Source of the DNA: Spirosoma fluviale
GTDB lineage: Bacteria; Bacteroidota; Bacteroidia; Cytophagales; Spirosomataceae
NCBI RefSeq assembly: GCF_900230225.1
Contig: NZ_OCNH01000002.1
Coordinates: forward strand, 559,844-623,843
Direction: 5' to 3'
DNA length: 64,000 bases
Shown here piece after piece: positions 43,315-53,600 of the stretch. Each line of letters begins with the position of its first letter. Within the stretch, counting starts at the first letter, position 1. A program made the position numbers and the translations under genes. Under the pieces are notes generated by a model. It saw nothing but the letters and a program-made list of their open reading frames with translations, had not been told where the DNA came from and ran no database searches.

Positions 43315-44463
43315 CTACACGAAAGGGACCGGCTCCTGTTGATTGGCCAAAATGGGGGAAGGCATTACCAGTTTGACCGGTTGGGTACGACCCAAAGTCC
43401 GTAAGAGTCTGAAGTGGGACAAAAGTGCCGAGCCAAAAGTCCGATTTTCGAGGTATGGTAATCCGAACTCATGGGCGGTATCTTTCACAATCTTGGAAAT
43501 CGCCGGATAGTGAATGTGGCACACTTTCGGAAATAAATGGTGCTCGATCTGCCGGTTCAGGCCACCGCAGAAAAACGCGGCTGTTGCCGAATCGGGCGCA
43601 AAGTTCGCCGTGGTACGCAACTGGTGAACGGCCCAGGCCTCCTGTATGTCGCCCCGCTCGTCGGGCATCGGGAAATCGGTGCCTTCTACGGCGTGCGCCA
43701 GTTGAAAAACGAGTCCCAGTACCAGTCCTTCGGCAACGTGCATCATGAGGAAGCCCACCGCCAGCTGCCACCACGTCAGGTCCAGCACGATAACGGGCAG
43801 AATCAGGAAGAAGAAGTAATAAATGGCTTTAGAGACAAACAGCTTTACGTATTCCTCCCGGGGGTGCGACGAGTTGTCATGATGACCAATTTGATTTTTG
43901 AAGAATTTCACAAAGTCTTTACGGAATACCCACGACAGGGAAGCCAGTGCATAGAGCGGAAAAGTGTACCATTGCTGAAAACGGTGCCAGGGCTTGAGGT
44001 CCTCCTGGGGGTCCAGCCGCACCAGGCCCGGAGCCAGTTCGATGTCTTCGTCGTGCCCCGGTATGTTGGTGTACGTATGGTGAACGATGTTGTGTGTCAC
44101 TTTCCAGATATACGGATTGGCCCCCAGCAGGTAAAAGCTGTTGCCCATAAGCTGGTTTACCCAGCCCTTCGACGAAAAAGAGCCGTGCAGACCATCGTGC
44201 GAGACGTTGAAGCCAATGAAGGCGGCAAACATACCCAGCACAATGGCCATGCCGAACATGGCCCATAAGCTAAACTGGTTCGATAGAATCAGGCCGTAAA
44301 GCGTTGCGTAACCGATCAGGAAAAAACTGGATTTGCGCCACATAGCCGCGTTAGCATTAGACGAAATCCCCTTCTCAACGAAGTAAGCATCGACTCGTTT
44401 GCGGACCGTTGAAAAGAATTGTGAGCGGGTTTTGTCTTTGAATTTTAATTGCGTTGACATCAA
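43315..44463 (-). CDS. Fatty acid desaturase (linoleoyl-CoA/acyl-lipid type)
   Basis: A membrane di-iron desaturase of 382 residues. The three His boxes are HDGLH (in NVSHDGLHGSFSS), HNIVHH (in KVTHNIVHHTYTNIPGHDED) and QIEHH (in GGLNRQIEHHLFPKVCH). The QIEHH form is that of front-end/linoleoyl-CoA desaturases. Four helices are arranged in two pairs. It starts 4 bases after the HxlR regulator stop, so the three leftward genes form one operon. Confidence 0.93.
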   Translation of the reverse strand: MMSTQLKFKDKTRSQFFSTVRKRVDAYFVEKGISSNANAAMWRKSSFFLIGYATLYGLILSNQFSLWAMFGMAIVLGMFAAFIGFNVSHDGLHGSFSSKGWVNQLMGNSFYLLGANPYIWKVTHNIVHHTYTNIPGHDEDIELAPGLVRLDPQEDLKPWHRFQQWYTFPLYALASLSWVFRKDFVKFFKNQIGHHDNSSHPREEYVKLFVSKAIYYFFFLILPVIVLDLTWWQLAVGFLMMHVAEGLVLGLVFQLAHAVEGTDFPMPDERGDIQEAWAVHQLRTTANFAPDSATAAFFCGGLNRQIEHHLFPKVCHIHYPAISKIVKDTAHEFGLPYLENRTFGSALLSHFRLLRTLGRTQPVKLVMPSPILANQQEPVPFV

Positions 44464-44467
44464 GGAA

Positions 44468-44800
44468 TTAGTTAAAAATTTGGCCGATCTCCTGTATCTG
44501 CCGTAAAATGGGTAGGGTTAACCGACCTCGTTCGGTAAGTGTATACTCGACTCGTGGTGGAATTTCTGCGTAAGCTTCCCGACTAAGGACGCCCAGGGCA
44601 ACTAATGCTTTTAATTCGCTGGCCAGTATTTTTTGACTGATTTCTGGTAACCTGTCGCTTAACTGGCTATAGCGGAGTGTTTGCTCACTCAGGGTCAAAA
44701 TAATATAAATACGCCATTTTCCGGAAATGATGACCAGAGAATTATTGATTAGTAGTAAATCAGGTTTAAACGGCAACTCGGTTTGGTTACTTCCTGTCAT
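44468..44800 (-). CDS. HxlR-family transcriptional regulator
   Basis: A 110-residue winged-helix protein: ISGKWRIYIILTLSEQTLRY, then SQLSDRLPEISQKILASELK, ALVALGVLSREAYAEIPPRV and EYTLTERGRLTLPIL. This is the HxlR pattern, although the usual N-terminal Cys is absent. It heads the operon with desaturase and methyltransferase and probably regulates it. Confidence 0.92.
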   Translation of the reverse strand: MTGSNQTELPFKPDLLLINNSLVIISGKWRIYIILTLSEQTLRYSQLSDRLPEISQKILASELKALVALGVLSREAYAEIPPRVEYTLTERGRLTLPILRQIQEIGQIFN

Positions 44801-45219
44801 TAGTGGTTAACGATTAGTCGAACCGAAACAAGGGCATAACCCAGGTTGAGGCTACCGTATATTGAGTTCTATTCAGTATACCCGAATCGATCTGCTGAGC
44901 CGGGGGTAAGGGTGGATAGGTAGTGTTGAAATACGAAAGAACTCAGGTTTACCTTAAAAATGTTGAATAAAATTTTCAGTAAAGAGTGATGAACGCAACA
45001 ATCAGAATAAGGAGTATACTAATTGAATAGAGCGTTTGCTGAGTAGAAAAGCACTGAAAAGAAAAGCAAGAATAAGAAGAAATCAGCAAACAATTGGCAA
45101 GCGTATGTGATGCGACTAGTAAATAAGTGGAAGGTAGGTAATCAGATACTTGCTTTCGTATAGGTAACTTAATTACAAAGGAGTAAGTTTCTTACTTATT
45201 CAGAAAGATAAACAAACAG
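44801..45219. other. Intergenic region upstream of the HxlR operon
   Basis: About 420 bases with no gene that I can support. It includes an A/G-rich stretch near 45050-45090. The HxlR operon promoter should lie in its left part; no clean consensus was found. Confidence 0.4.
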
Positions 45220-45259
45220 TAAAGGCGCTGTAGTCACTAAAAGAACTACAGCGCCTTTA
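45220..45259 (-). terminator. Intrinsic terminator of the permease gene
   Basis: A perfect 14-bp stem TAAAGGCGCTGTAG with a 12-base loop. It lies about 65 bases past the permease stop and has AT-rich ends on both sides. Confidence 0.8.
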
Positions 45260-45325
45260 ATTTACTGGTATAGATACGTATTCAGGATGAGTCCGGACTT
45301 CTCTGAGCTGGACATTCAAGTAAAA

Positions 45326-46567
45326 TTATTTCGCCCGGATGGCAATAACGGGGTCGAGACGGGCGGCTGAGAATGCCGGAACGATACCGGATATAATCCC
45401 GATGGCACTCGAAACCCCCAGGCCAAGGGCAACGTTACTGGCCGAGAGAACCAGCTCCAGGCTGCCTAAACTCATGAACGACAACAAGTAAACGAGAAAA
45501 ATACCGGCCAGCCCACCAACAAGGCTCAGCAGAACGGCCTCGAAAAGAAACTGGAACAGAATAACGTAATTCTTCGCGCCCAGTGACTTCTGGATACCAA
45601 TAATATTAGTGCGCTCTTTTACACTGACGAACATAATGTTGGCAATACCGAAGCCACCAATTAAAATCGAAAAACCACCGATTACCCAGCCAGCGACTGT
45701 CAATACCGCAAAAATTCCCCCGATGGCCTGAGCAGCCGCTTCGGGTCGGTTGATGGCAAAATTGTCGTCCTGTGCAGGCCGCAAGCCCCGTCGGGTACGC
45801 ATTAGCCCCCGAATTTCGCTCTCCAGTTCAAGAAGTCCTTCGTCCGTATCGTACCCTTTAACGGTGATGGTGAGGTTGGGGTTGATGGAGTTAAACATTT
45901 TGGCGAAGGCACCGTAAGGAATCAGGCATTTGATGTCGGGGTTTCCTCCGACGTTGAGCAGGCTTTCGCCCTTTTTGCGCTGTACACCAATGACCGTAAA
46001 GTTGAGGCCGCTGATCTTGAAGGTTTTTCCGACGGGGTCTTCGCCGGGGAACAGGTTTTCGGCTACGTCGGAGCCAACGATGGCCACGTTTCGGGCTACA
46101 TCAATTTCCTGCTGCGTAAAATAACGGCCATTATCGATCGGCACATCCGAGATAATGTTATAATCCAGCGTTGTTCCCTGAATCAGGGATGACATGCTGT
46201 TGTTTTCCCGTTTGACCGTAACGCGCCCTTTGAAACTCATGGCCACTACGGCCTGGGCATTTTCCAGCCGTTCACTCATGAATTTATATTCGGAATATTT
46301 TGGCTCAGGCCGCTGAAAGAATTTCCACCATTGGTATTCTCCTCCAAAAGACCAGGGCATCTTCTGCACATAGACCACCTTGTCGCCAATGAACGACAGG
46401 CTGGTACGGATGCTTCCTTCCAGCGAATCGACCAGGGTGAAAACAGCAATAATGGCAAAAATGCCAATGGTTACGCCCAGCAGCGAAAGCAGCGTACGCA
46501 GCAGATTCGACCGCAGCGCCTGCCATGCGAACCGAAAACTTTCAAAAGTCTGACGAAGGAACTTCAC
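45326..46567 (-). CDS. ABC transporter permease, MacB/FtsX type
   Basis: The typical layout is present: an N-terminal helix (SNLLRTLLSLLGVTIGIFAI), a MacB periplasmic core domain (about 60-255) and three C-terminal helices, with LIGGFGIANIMFVSVKERTN just after the second-to-last group. It ends SAARLDPVIAIRAK, as in MacB-family permeases. I choose GTG 46567 (KFLRQTFESFRFAW) over the ATG at 46675, whose extra 36 residues look non-coding and would collide with the divergent promoter. The ATPase subunit is not adjacent. Confidence 0.88.
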   Translation of the reverse strand: MKFLRQTFESFRFAWQALRSNLLRTLLSLLGVTIGIFAIIAVFTLVDSLEGSIRTSLSFIGDKVVYVQKMPWSFGGEYQWWKFFQRPEPKYSEYKFMSERLENAQAVVAMSFKGRVTVKRENNSMSSLIQGTTLDYNIISDVPIDNGRYFTQQEIDVARNVAIVGSDVAENLFPGEDPVGKTFKISGLNFTVIGVQRKKGESLLNVGGNPDIKCLIPYGAFAKMFNSINPNLTITVKGYDTDEGLLELESEIRGLMRTRRGLRPAQDDNFAINRPEAAAQAIGGIFAVLTVAGWVIGGFSILIGGFGIANIMFVSVKERTNIIGIQKSLGAKNYVILFQFLFEAVLLSLVGGLAGIFLVYLLSFMSLGSLELVLSASNVALGLGVSSAIGIISGIVPAFSAARLDPVIAIRAK

Positions 46568-46718
46568 CTGATGTAAAGAGCGAAAGAGTGAACGAGTAAC
46601 GGGCGTTTTACCGAACTGATTTTTTGCCAGTACAACTCCAGCTATGAAAGTACGATAATGATGCAGCTTCCCCAAACCATTTTGGACAAGTGTGAGGTTC
46701 GGGCGGATAAGTGGTGGA

Positions 46719-46749
46719 TTTGGGTATCGTTGGGATAACGTTATTTTTG
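46719..46749 (+). promoter_or_regulatory. Promoter of the gamma-glutamyltransferase gene
   Basis: TTTG (46719-46722), 19 bases, then TATTTTTG (46742-46749): an excellent match to the Bacteroidota housekeeping consensus TTTG-N19-TAnnTTTG. The ATG follows 34 bases downstream. Confidence 0.8.
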
Positions 46750-46783
46750 TAAATTAACACGATACAACCGCAATAGAATCCCT

Positions 46784-48592
46784 ATGAGTATACGTCTCGT
46801 TCCTTATTACTGCCTGCTTGGTTTTGCCCTGGCGGTCGCTTCCTGCAAGACCCAGTCGCCCACAACCACAACCGCCGATACGAAAGTTAAGCAGAGCCAG
46901 GGTGTTTATCAATACCGCGATGAAGACCCAACGATCAAGCCCTTCTTCTCCGATCGGGTTGGCGTAACCGGGCGAAACGGTATGGTGGCATCGGCGCATC
47001 CGGAGGCTTCGCAGGTGGGACTGGCTATTCTGAAAGCGGGTGGCAATGCGGTCGATGCGGCTGTAGCGGTTCAGTTTGCGCTGGCAGTGGTGTATCCGGG
47101 CGCGGGGAATATTGGCGGTGGCGGATTCATGGTGTATCGGGATAATGCCGGGAAAGCCTACTCACTCGATTACCGGGAAAAAGCCCCCGGACGCGCGACT
47201 CAGAATATGTACCTCGATTCGCTGGGGAATGTCCGGCCGGGCCTGAGCATCAGCGGGCATCTGGCCAGTGGCGTACCCGGTTCGGTCGATGGGATGGTCG
47301 AAGCCCACAAACGGTTCGGCAAGCTGACCTGGGCGCAGGTCCTGCAACCCGCCATCGACCTCGCCAGCAAAGGTTTTCCGCTAACGGAACGGGATGCCCT
47401 TGGGCTCAGCCGGATCAAAACGGACCTGAACACGATTAACCCCGGCAAAGTGTATTTTCTGAAAAGTGCGGTACCGACCGATACCGTATCCTGGCACAAA
47501 GGTGATCTGCTGATACAGACCGATCTGGCTAAAACGCTTCAGCGCATTCAGGCGCAGGGGCGGGCAGGCTTTTATGAGGGAGAAACGGCGCGTTTGCTGG
47601 CCGAAGAAATGGTACGCGGCAAAGGACTGATTACCGAAGAAGACCTGAAAAATTACCACTCCATCTGGCGCGATCCCATTCTGGCAGCTTATAAAAACTA
47701 CAACGTCATTACCATGCCGCCCACCTCAAGCGGGGGCATCGCGCTGGTGCAGATGATGCGTTTTACAGAGCCCTATCCATTGCGCAAGTGGGGCTGGAAT
47801 CGGGACAGTACCGTGCAGGTTATGATCGAAGCTGAACGCCGGGTCTATGCCGACCGGGCCAAGTTTCTGGGCGACCCCGATTTCGTGAAAGTGCCCGCCA
47901 CGCAGCTGATGAGCCCTGAGTACCTGCGTACCCGCTGGACTGATTTCTCCTGGGCCAAAGCAACCGATAGCCGGGCCGTTCGGGGCGGCACCATTCCGGG
48001 TTACGAGAGTTTGGAAACGACCCACTTTTCGGTAGTGGACAAAGAAGGCAATGCCGTGAGTATTACCACCACCCTCAACGGGGGGTACGGCAGCCGGGTC
48101 GTAATTGGTGGTGCCGGATTCTTCATGAATAACGAAATGGACGATTTTAGCATAAAGCCCGGATCGCCCAACATGTACGGACTGATTGGCAACCAGGCAA
48201 ACGCCATTGCGCCCCACAAACGTATGTTGTCGTCCATGACACCCACAATCCTCGAAAAAGACGGGAAATTGTTCATGGTAGTGGGTACGCCGGGCGGATC
48301 GACGATCATGACATCGGTTTACCAGACGATTCTGAACGTTATTGAACATGGCATGACCATGCAGCAGTCGGTCAACGCGCTGAAGTTTCACCACCAGTGG
48401 CTGCCCGACAAAACGATTTTCGAAAACGGGGCCTTCTCCAGCACCACCATCGAAACCTTGAAAAGCCGTGGCTATATTTTGGAACAGCTCAGCAACACCC
48501 TCGGCCGTATGGACTGCGTGCTGGTTCGCCCCGATGGTTCCTACGAAGGCGCATCCGATCCCCGAGCGGACAATACCGCACGGGGTTATTGA
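46784..48592 (+). CDS. ggt: Gamma-glutamyltransferase (lipoprotein)
   Basis: A 602-residue Ntn-hydrolase with lipobox VASCKTQ. Features: GMVASAHPEASQVGLAILKA, GGNAVDAAVAVQFALAVVYP, GAGNIGGGGFMV, the autocleavage/catalytic Thr in ETTHFSVVDKEGNAVSITTT and the oxyanion/Ser pair region LSSMTPTIL, GTPGGSTI. It cleaves glutathione and other gamma-glutamyl compounds in the periplasm. The length matches the family. A single gene with its own promoter and terminator. Confidence 0.95.
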   Translation: MSIRLVPYYCLLGFALAVASCKTQSPTTTTADTKVKQSQGVYQYRDEDPTIKPFFSDRVGVTGRNGMVASAHPEASQVGLAILKAGGNAVDAAVAVQFALAVVYPGAGNIGGGGFMVYRDNAGKAYSLDYREKAPGRATQNMYLDSLGNVRPGLSISGHLASGVPGSVDGMVEAHKRFGKLTWAQVLQPAIDLASKGFPLTERDALGLSRIKTDLNTINPGKVYFLKSAVPTDTVSWHKGDLLIQTDLAKTLQRIQAQGRAGFYEGETARLLAEEMVRGKGLITEEDLKNYHSIWRDPILAAYKNYNVITMPPTSSGGIALVQMMRFTEPYPLRKWGWNRDSTVQVMIEAERRVYADRAKFLGDPDFVKVPATQLMSPEYLRTRWTDFSWAKATDSRAVRGGTIPGYESLETTHFSVVDKEGNAVSITTTLNGGYGSRVVIGGAGFFMNNEMDDFSIKPGSPNMYGLIGNQANAIAPHKRMLSSMTPTILEKDGKLFMVVGTPGGSTIMTSVYQTILNVIEHGMTMQQSVNALKFHHQWLPDKTIFENGAFSSTTIETLKSRGYILEQLSNTLGRMDCVLVRPDGSYEGASDPRADNTARGY

Positions 48593-48646
48593 TGGTTGCA
48601 CATCGGCTAAATGCCGATCCAGTCAACTCATTGTTCATGGTAAGCA

Positions 48647-48683
48647 AAAAGGCCCTACTCTGATTAACAGAGTAGGGCCTTTT
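48647..48683. terminator. Bidirectional terminator between ggt and the DUF1080 gene
   Basis: A perfect 16-bp stem AAAAGGCCCTACTCTG with loop ATTAA. A/T ends serve both convergent genes. Confidence 0.9.
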
Positions 48684-48699
48684 CATTTTAAGCGTACGT

Positions 48700-49380
48700 T
48701 TACAATTCCCGAATCTTTACATTCCGGTACCATACCCGCTCTTTGGGGCTGTGGTTTTGCAGGGCTATTTTGCCTTTTGCGTGGGGCGTTGCATACGGCC
48801 AGCTGGCGAATTTGCTCTTGGCGACCAGCGCTTTCCACTCGTCGGAACCATATTGGTAATCGACCAGCTTTTTGCCGTTCAGGAAATGCTCTACGTGGTT
48901 ACTGTTGACCACAATGCGGCCCTTGTTCCACTCGCCGGGGGCTTTGGTAACCGTGAAATCCGAGGGAGGGATCATGTCGTAGTTAGCCCCGGTCATCTGG
49001 GTATCTTTCAGCTTGTAGGGCTTGCCATCGCCATCCAGATAGCCTTTGTCGTCGATTACCTGGTATTCCGGTCCCGACATGTACGTTGACTTAATATCCG
49101 GGCTATCGATGATTTTGTAGACAACACCGCTGTTGCTGCCTGCGGGAATTTTGAACTCGAACTCCAGCTCGAAGTTCTCGTATTCTTTGTCGGTTACGAG
49201 GTCGCCACCGGTACCGTCGGGCGTTAGGGCGCCGTCTTCGATCGACCAGCCGACTACGCCATCTTTATGATAGCTATGCCATCCTTTAATGGTCTTGCCG
49301 TCGAACAACATTGTCCACTTTGGAGGTGCTGTAAACGCGAAGGCACCGAGCAAAAGGCAGGGAATAAGTAGCTTTTTCAT
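48700..49380 (-). CDS. DUF1080 (3-keto-disaccharide hydrolase-type) secreted protein
   Basis: A signal peptide (LLGAFAFTAPP) precedes a concanavalin-like jelly roll: MLFDGKTIKGWHSYHKDGVV, DLVTDKEYENFELEFEFKIP and AGSNSGVVYKI, then PGEWNKGRIVVNSNHVEHFL and GKIALQNHSPKERVWYRNVK. DUF1080 proteins are linked to hydrolysis or binding of 3-keto sugars and are abundant in Cytophagales. 226 residues, complete. Confidence 0.92.
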   Translation of the reverse strand: MKKLLIPCLLLGAFAFTAPPKWTMLFDGKTIKGWHSYHKDGVVGWSIEDGALTPDGTGGDLVTDKEYENFELEFEFKIPAGSNSGVVYKIIDSPDIKSTYMSGPEYQVIDDKGYLDGDGKPYKLKDTQMTGANYDMIPPSDFTVTKAPGEWNKGRIVVNSNHVEHFLNGKKLVDYQYGSDEWKALVAKSKFASWPYATPHAKGKIALQNHSPKERVWYRNVKIREL

Positions 49381-49414
49381 GTAGTTTGGAATTTTAGGCT
49401 AAATGTATAAAAAA

Positions 49415-49487
49415 GTAACGCGGCTGGGAAGCCGCGCCTGAAATGATTATGACACCATGCTCAGGCGCGGCTTCCCAGCCGCGTTAC
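49415..49487. terminator. Perfect 27-bp-arm hairpin
   Basis: Arms 49415-49441 and 49461-49487 (GTAACGCGGCTGGGAAGCCG...) are perfectly complementary around a 19-base loop. It lies between the starts and stops of two leftward genes and probably terminates the disordered-protein transcript. Confidence 0.85.
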
Positions 49488-49501
49488 GTTCATTTTATTC
49501 A

Positions 49502-50509
49502 CTAACTCGCCATGTCGCGGGCGGCTTGTGGGTCGTTGTATTTGCGGTCCAGCCCTTCCGTCGATTTTTGGTCGGAGCGGTCCGGGCCGGAGATCATATC
49601 CTGAGCCGTAACACTGCTTTCGTCGGCCAGTTCGCGGGGTAGGTTCTGGGCTTCCTTCGCTTCCTCAGGGCGTTCGGCCGGCTGATTTTGGTGCGTGTCT
49701 TTTGCATTGACATCGTACGGACGGGCCGATTCACCCGTGTCGGGTTTGTCTTCCATACCCGTATCGTCCGGGCCGGCGGCATTACCCTGGTAAGCCGTTC
49801 CGGCAACGGGTTCGCTGGTTTCCAGGTCATCCGGTGGCATTACGCTTGGTAAGCCCGACGTAAACGTGCTCAACGTTCCCGCATTAATTTCGTGCGAGCG
49901 GTCGGGTTGATCGGGTTCCTGAATCTCGGGCCTGGTTGGGTTTGGCGAACCGGGTAAGTCTGGAATTTCCGGACCCGGAACCGGTGGAGCCGGTGGTGTC
50001 TCGGGAATGCCCGGAACGGGTTGCATGGGGTCGGGGGTGCCGGGCGTTGGCGGAATCATATCGGCAGAAGGGTAATTGCCACCGATGAAATTCCAGCCGT
50101 TGAATGAATTTGTTTTGGTTTCGTTCGTATCCGGTGCGTCCTCAGACGGCAAGCCTGTGTTGACAGTCGAACCGGCGTCCGGATTGCCGGTAATGTCGCC
50201 AACGGCAATAGGGTCGTCCGGCATTACGGAAGGGTCGAATAGGGTGCCTGCACGCAGGGCCGCATCCGAGTTCTCGTATTTCTTTTTATCGTCGCCGATC
50301 AGGGCTCGCTCTTCGTCGCTGCCTAAGCGGATCCGAGGCATATCATCCGAGACATCATCTTCCGTATCGCCCATCGAGACCAGTTTGCCATCAACCAGCT
50401 TTACCATATTGGTTTCGGCCTGATCGGCACTGAACATCGTTTCGGCGTGTTCGCTGGAGACTGTGTCGGCCTGCCTGGCTCCATCGGAGAGATTTGCGTT
50501 GTTTTCCAT
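49502..50509 (-). CDS. Acidic, Pro-rich disordered protein of unknown function
   Basis: No family recognised. The 335 residues have no Cys, almost no aromatic residues, and strong bias to Asp, Glu, Pro, Gly and Thr. A middle section of about 60 residues is a Pro/Gly linker (PPTPGTPDPMQPVPGIPETP), and the ends are acidic and Asn/Gln-containing. It has no signal peptide and no membrane helix, so it should be cytosolic and largely unfolded. Codon use looks normal, and the long open frame without signs of decay supports a real gene. Stress or desiccation protection, or a scaffold, are guesses. Confidence 0.75.
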   Translation of the reverse strand: MENNANLSDGARQADTVSSEHAETMFSADQAETNMVKLVDGKLVSMGDTEDDVSDDMPRIRLGSDEERALIGDDKKKYENSDAALRAGTLFDPSVMPDDPIAVGDITGNPDAGSTVNTGLPSEDAPDTNETKTNSFNGWNFIGGNYPSADMIPPTPGTPDPMQPVPGIPETPPAPPVPGPEIPDLPGSPNPTRPEIQEPDQPDRSHEINAGTLSTFTSGLPSVMPPDDLETSEPVAGTAYQGNAAGPDDTGMEDKPDTGESARPYDVNAKDTHQNQPAERPEEAKEAQNLPRELADESSVTAQDMISGPDRSDQKSTEGLDRKYNDPQAARDMAS

Positions 50510-50571
50510 GACAATGTGAATGTTTAAGGTCTATGGAGAACCGCTGGAAAGGCAAAAGGTTTATTTGCGGG

Positions 50572-50663
50572 ACTGTATCCCGGGCGTCACGTCTGGGTAG
50601 CCGAAGGCTAAACGAGTATATAACAATTAGCCTTCGACTACCCCCGGTTAGCTGGGATACAGT
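50572..50663. repeat. Two-part hairpin overlapping the end of the dehydrogenase gene
   Basis: Outer stem ACTGTATCCC (50572-50581) pairs with GGGATACAGT (50654-50663), and inner stem GGGTAGCCGAAGGCTA pairs with TAGCCTTCGACTACCC (one mismatch). The outer arm reaches the dehydrogenase stop codon. Likely a terminator or an inserted palindrome. Confidence 0.75.
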
Positions 50664-53600
50664 TACACCAATGCATCGAACAGAATTTCGGCGGGGTGTT
50701 GAGCTTTGCGACCGGTACCGTCTTTAATCTGGTGCCGACAACTGGTGCCTGCCGCCGAAATAATAGCCGTTTCTGCCTGCCGCACAGCCGGGAAAAGCAC
50801 CATCTCGCCAATCTGCATCGACAGTTCATAATGTTCGGCTTCGTACCCGAACGAGCCCGCCATGCCGCAGCAACCCGACGGAATTAACTGAACCGTGTAG
50901 TTTTTGGGCAGCGAAAGCACCTTCTTGACCGGAATCATGGATGACAGGGCTTTCTGATGACAATGTCCGTGCACCTTCACCAGTTGGGTATCCGTCGTGA
51001 ACAGATTCCGGTCTACGCGTCCGGCGTCGGCTTCGCGGGCGAGCCACTCTTCGAACAGAAAAACGTTTTTGGCGATGCGTTCGGCGTCTTCTTTGAGTTC
51101 GGACGGAACGAGGAGCGGGTATTCGTCGCGGAAGGTGAGAATGGCGGAAGGTTCGAGGCCGACCAGTGGTTTATCATCCGTAACGAGGTCTTTGAGCAAG
51201 GTCACGTTACGAATGGCAATGGCCTTGGCGTCGTCCACCAATCCCTTCGACAAATACGTGCGGCCACTTTCCACATGCTCGGGAATGGTGACGGAATAAC
51301 CCAGACGCTGCATTAACAGAATGGCTTTCTGCCCGACTTCTACATCGTTGTAATTCGTGAATTCATCGATGAAAAGCAGGAGCGAGGAGTTAGGTGTGAT
51401 GGGCGAGGAGGGTTTGGCATGCAGCGATGGCCAGTAATTCTTCCGGGTTTCTCGGCCGATCCGTTCGTTTTCCTCTTTTTTCTGTTCCCACCACCATTTA
51501 GTTAAGGTCGTCTTCGCCAACTCCGGCATGGTGCGGTCGGGATGAAAACCGACGGCACGGTTGGCTGCCTTCCGGAGTGTTGGGTTGCTATAAATGGCGT
51601 TGTACGTCCAGGGGACTTTGCTGGCTATTGACATGAGCCTGGTGAAGTTGCCAACCAGCCGCGCCCGTAGCGGGATGCCTTTTTCGCGGTAGTGCTGCTG
51701 AGTGAACTCGGCCTTCATCCGGGTCATGTCCACACTCGACGGACATTCGGCTTTGCAGGCTTTGCACGAGAGGCATAAGTCGAGTACGTCTTTAACGGCT
51801 TCGTAGTCGCTCTCAACGGGTTTTTCGGTACTACTGTAAAAATGCCGCAGGATGTTGGCCCGTGCGCGGGTGGTGTCGTGTTCGCGCCGGGTAGCCATGT
51901 AACTGGGGCACATCGTTCCGCCGGAGATTTCAGTTTTGCGGCAGTCGCCGGAGCCGGAGCATTTCTCGGCCAGTTCCAGCAAGCCGCCGTCTTTCGAGAA
52001 ATCGAACACGGTTTTGGGTTGCGGAATCACTACATCCGCTTCCGAACGCAGCGACTCGTTCATGGGGGGCGTGTTGACAACCTTGCCGGGGTTGAAGGTA
52101 TTCTGCGGGTCCCAGAGTTCTTTGACGTCCTTGCATAATTGAAAGTTTTCCGGACCGAGCATAAACGCGATGCACTCGCCCCGTAGTCGCCCGTCGCCAT
52201 GCTCACCGGAGAGTGAGCCGCCGTATTTTTTGACCAGTTGCGCCGTATCCATCAGCAACGCCCGAAATTTGGCGCGTCCTTCCGACGATTTGAGGTTGAT
52301 GAGCGGCAACACGTGAATCTCACCCGCTCCGGCATGGGCCGAATATTCGAGTTTCAGGCCGTGATTTTCCCAGGCCATTCTATCCAGTTCGTCGATGTAG
52401 TCCGGTAAGTCGTGAACATCGACGGCCGTGTCTTCAATAACATTCGCCGGTTTATCGTCGCCGGGAATGTTGTACATAATGCTCAGTCCGGCTTTGCGTA
52501 ACGCCCAGGGCTTTTGGGTGTCGGTATCGAATAGGATCGGATAGGTATATCCCAACCCTTTCTCCTGTAGCGCATCCACAAAATTCTGCGCTTTCTGGCC
52601 TACACCCGCTACGGTTTCGTCAAAAAACTCGACCATTAGAATGGCCTTCGGGTCGCCTTGAACAAACGTCCGGTTTTTGGCCTGATCGATGTTAGTTTTG
52701 GTAAGTTGCAGGATGTAATCATCCACCAGCTCCGAAGCCGAACAGTTGTGCGCCAGGGCCACCAGATTAGCTTCCAGCGATTGACGAATGGTATCGAAAT
52801 GCGCACACACCAGCGCCGACTCTTTAGGCGGCAACGGCAGTAAATTCAGCTTGGCTTCCGTAATGAAACAAAGCGTCCCCTCCGAACCGGCAATGAGGTG
52901 AGCGAAGTTGAAGGTGGGGGCAGGGGGCAGAGGGGTCGGGGCATGGGGTAGAGGGGTAAGCCCGGATTTGGCTTCTTCTCCCTTACCCTCTGCCCTTACC
53001 CCCATGCCCTCTGCCCAAAATGTTGCCATCGCATCCAGCGCGTAGCCCGTGTTTCTTCGTTTGACGGTAGGCTTTGGAAACCCTTCGCGAATGTGTTTCT
53101 GAACGTCAGGTTTTGACAGCCAGTCGCGGAATTGAACGTACAGCCGCTGTTCGAGCGGACTGACCACGTTTTCGCCCCGGCATTTGGCATCGAACTGCTC
53201 CTGATTGAGTGGGCCGAAGGTCACTTCCGCTCCGTCGCTGAGTACAGCTTTGACTTCGAGGAGATGGTCGCGGGTGGTGCCCCAGATGATGGAGTGCAGA
53301 CCGCAGGAATTATTGCCAATCATCCCGCCAATCATGGCGCGACTGGCGGTGGAGGTTTCGGGGCCGAAAAGCAGCTCGTGTGGTTTCAGGAAGGCGTTTA
53401 GATCATCGCGGATAACGCCCGGCTGGACCCGCACCCACCGTTCGGCCGCGTTGATGCCCACAATGCTGCCAAAGTGTTTCGAGATGTCGACAACGATGCC
53501 GCTGCCCACCACTTGCCCGGCCAGCGATGTACCGGCTGCTCGTGGAATCAACCCCAATTTATGCTGCTGAGCGAAACGAAGGAGTTTCTTTATATCGGCA

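Noticed and set aside
47726..48601. Leftward frame of 291 codons opposite gamma-glutamyltransferase
   Set aside because: Antisense to the catalytic part of an unmistakable ggt gene.
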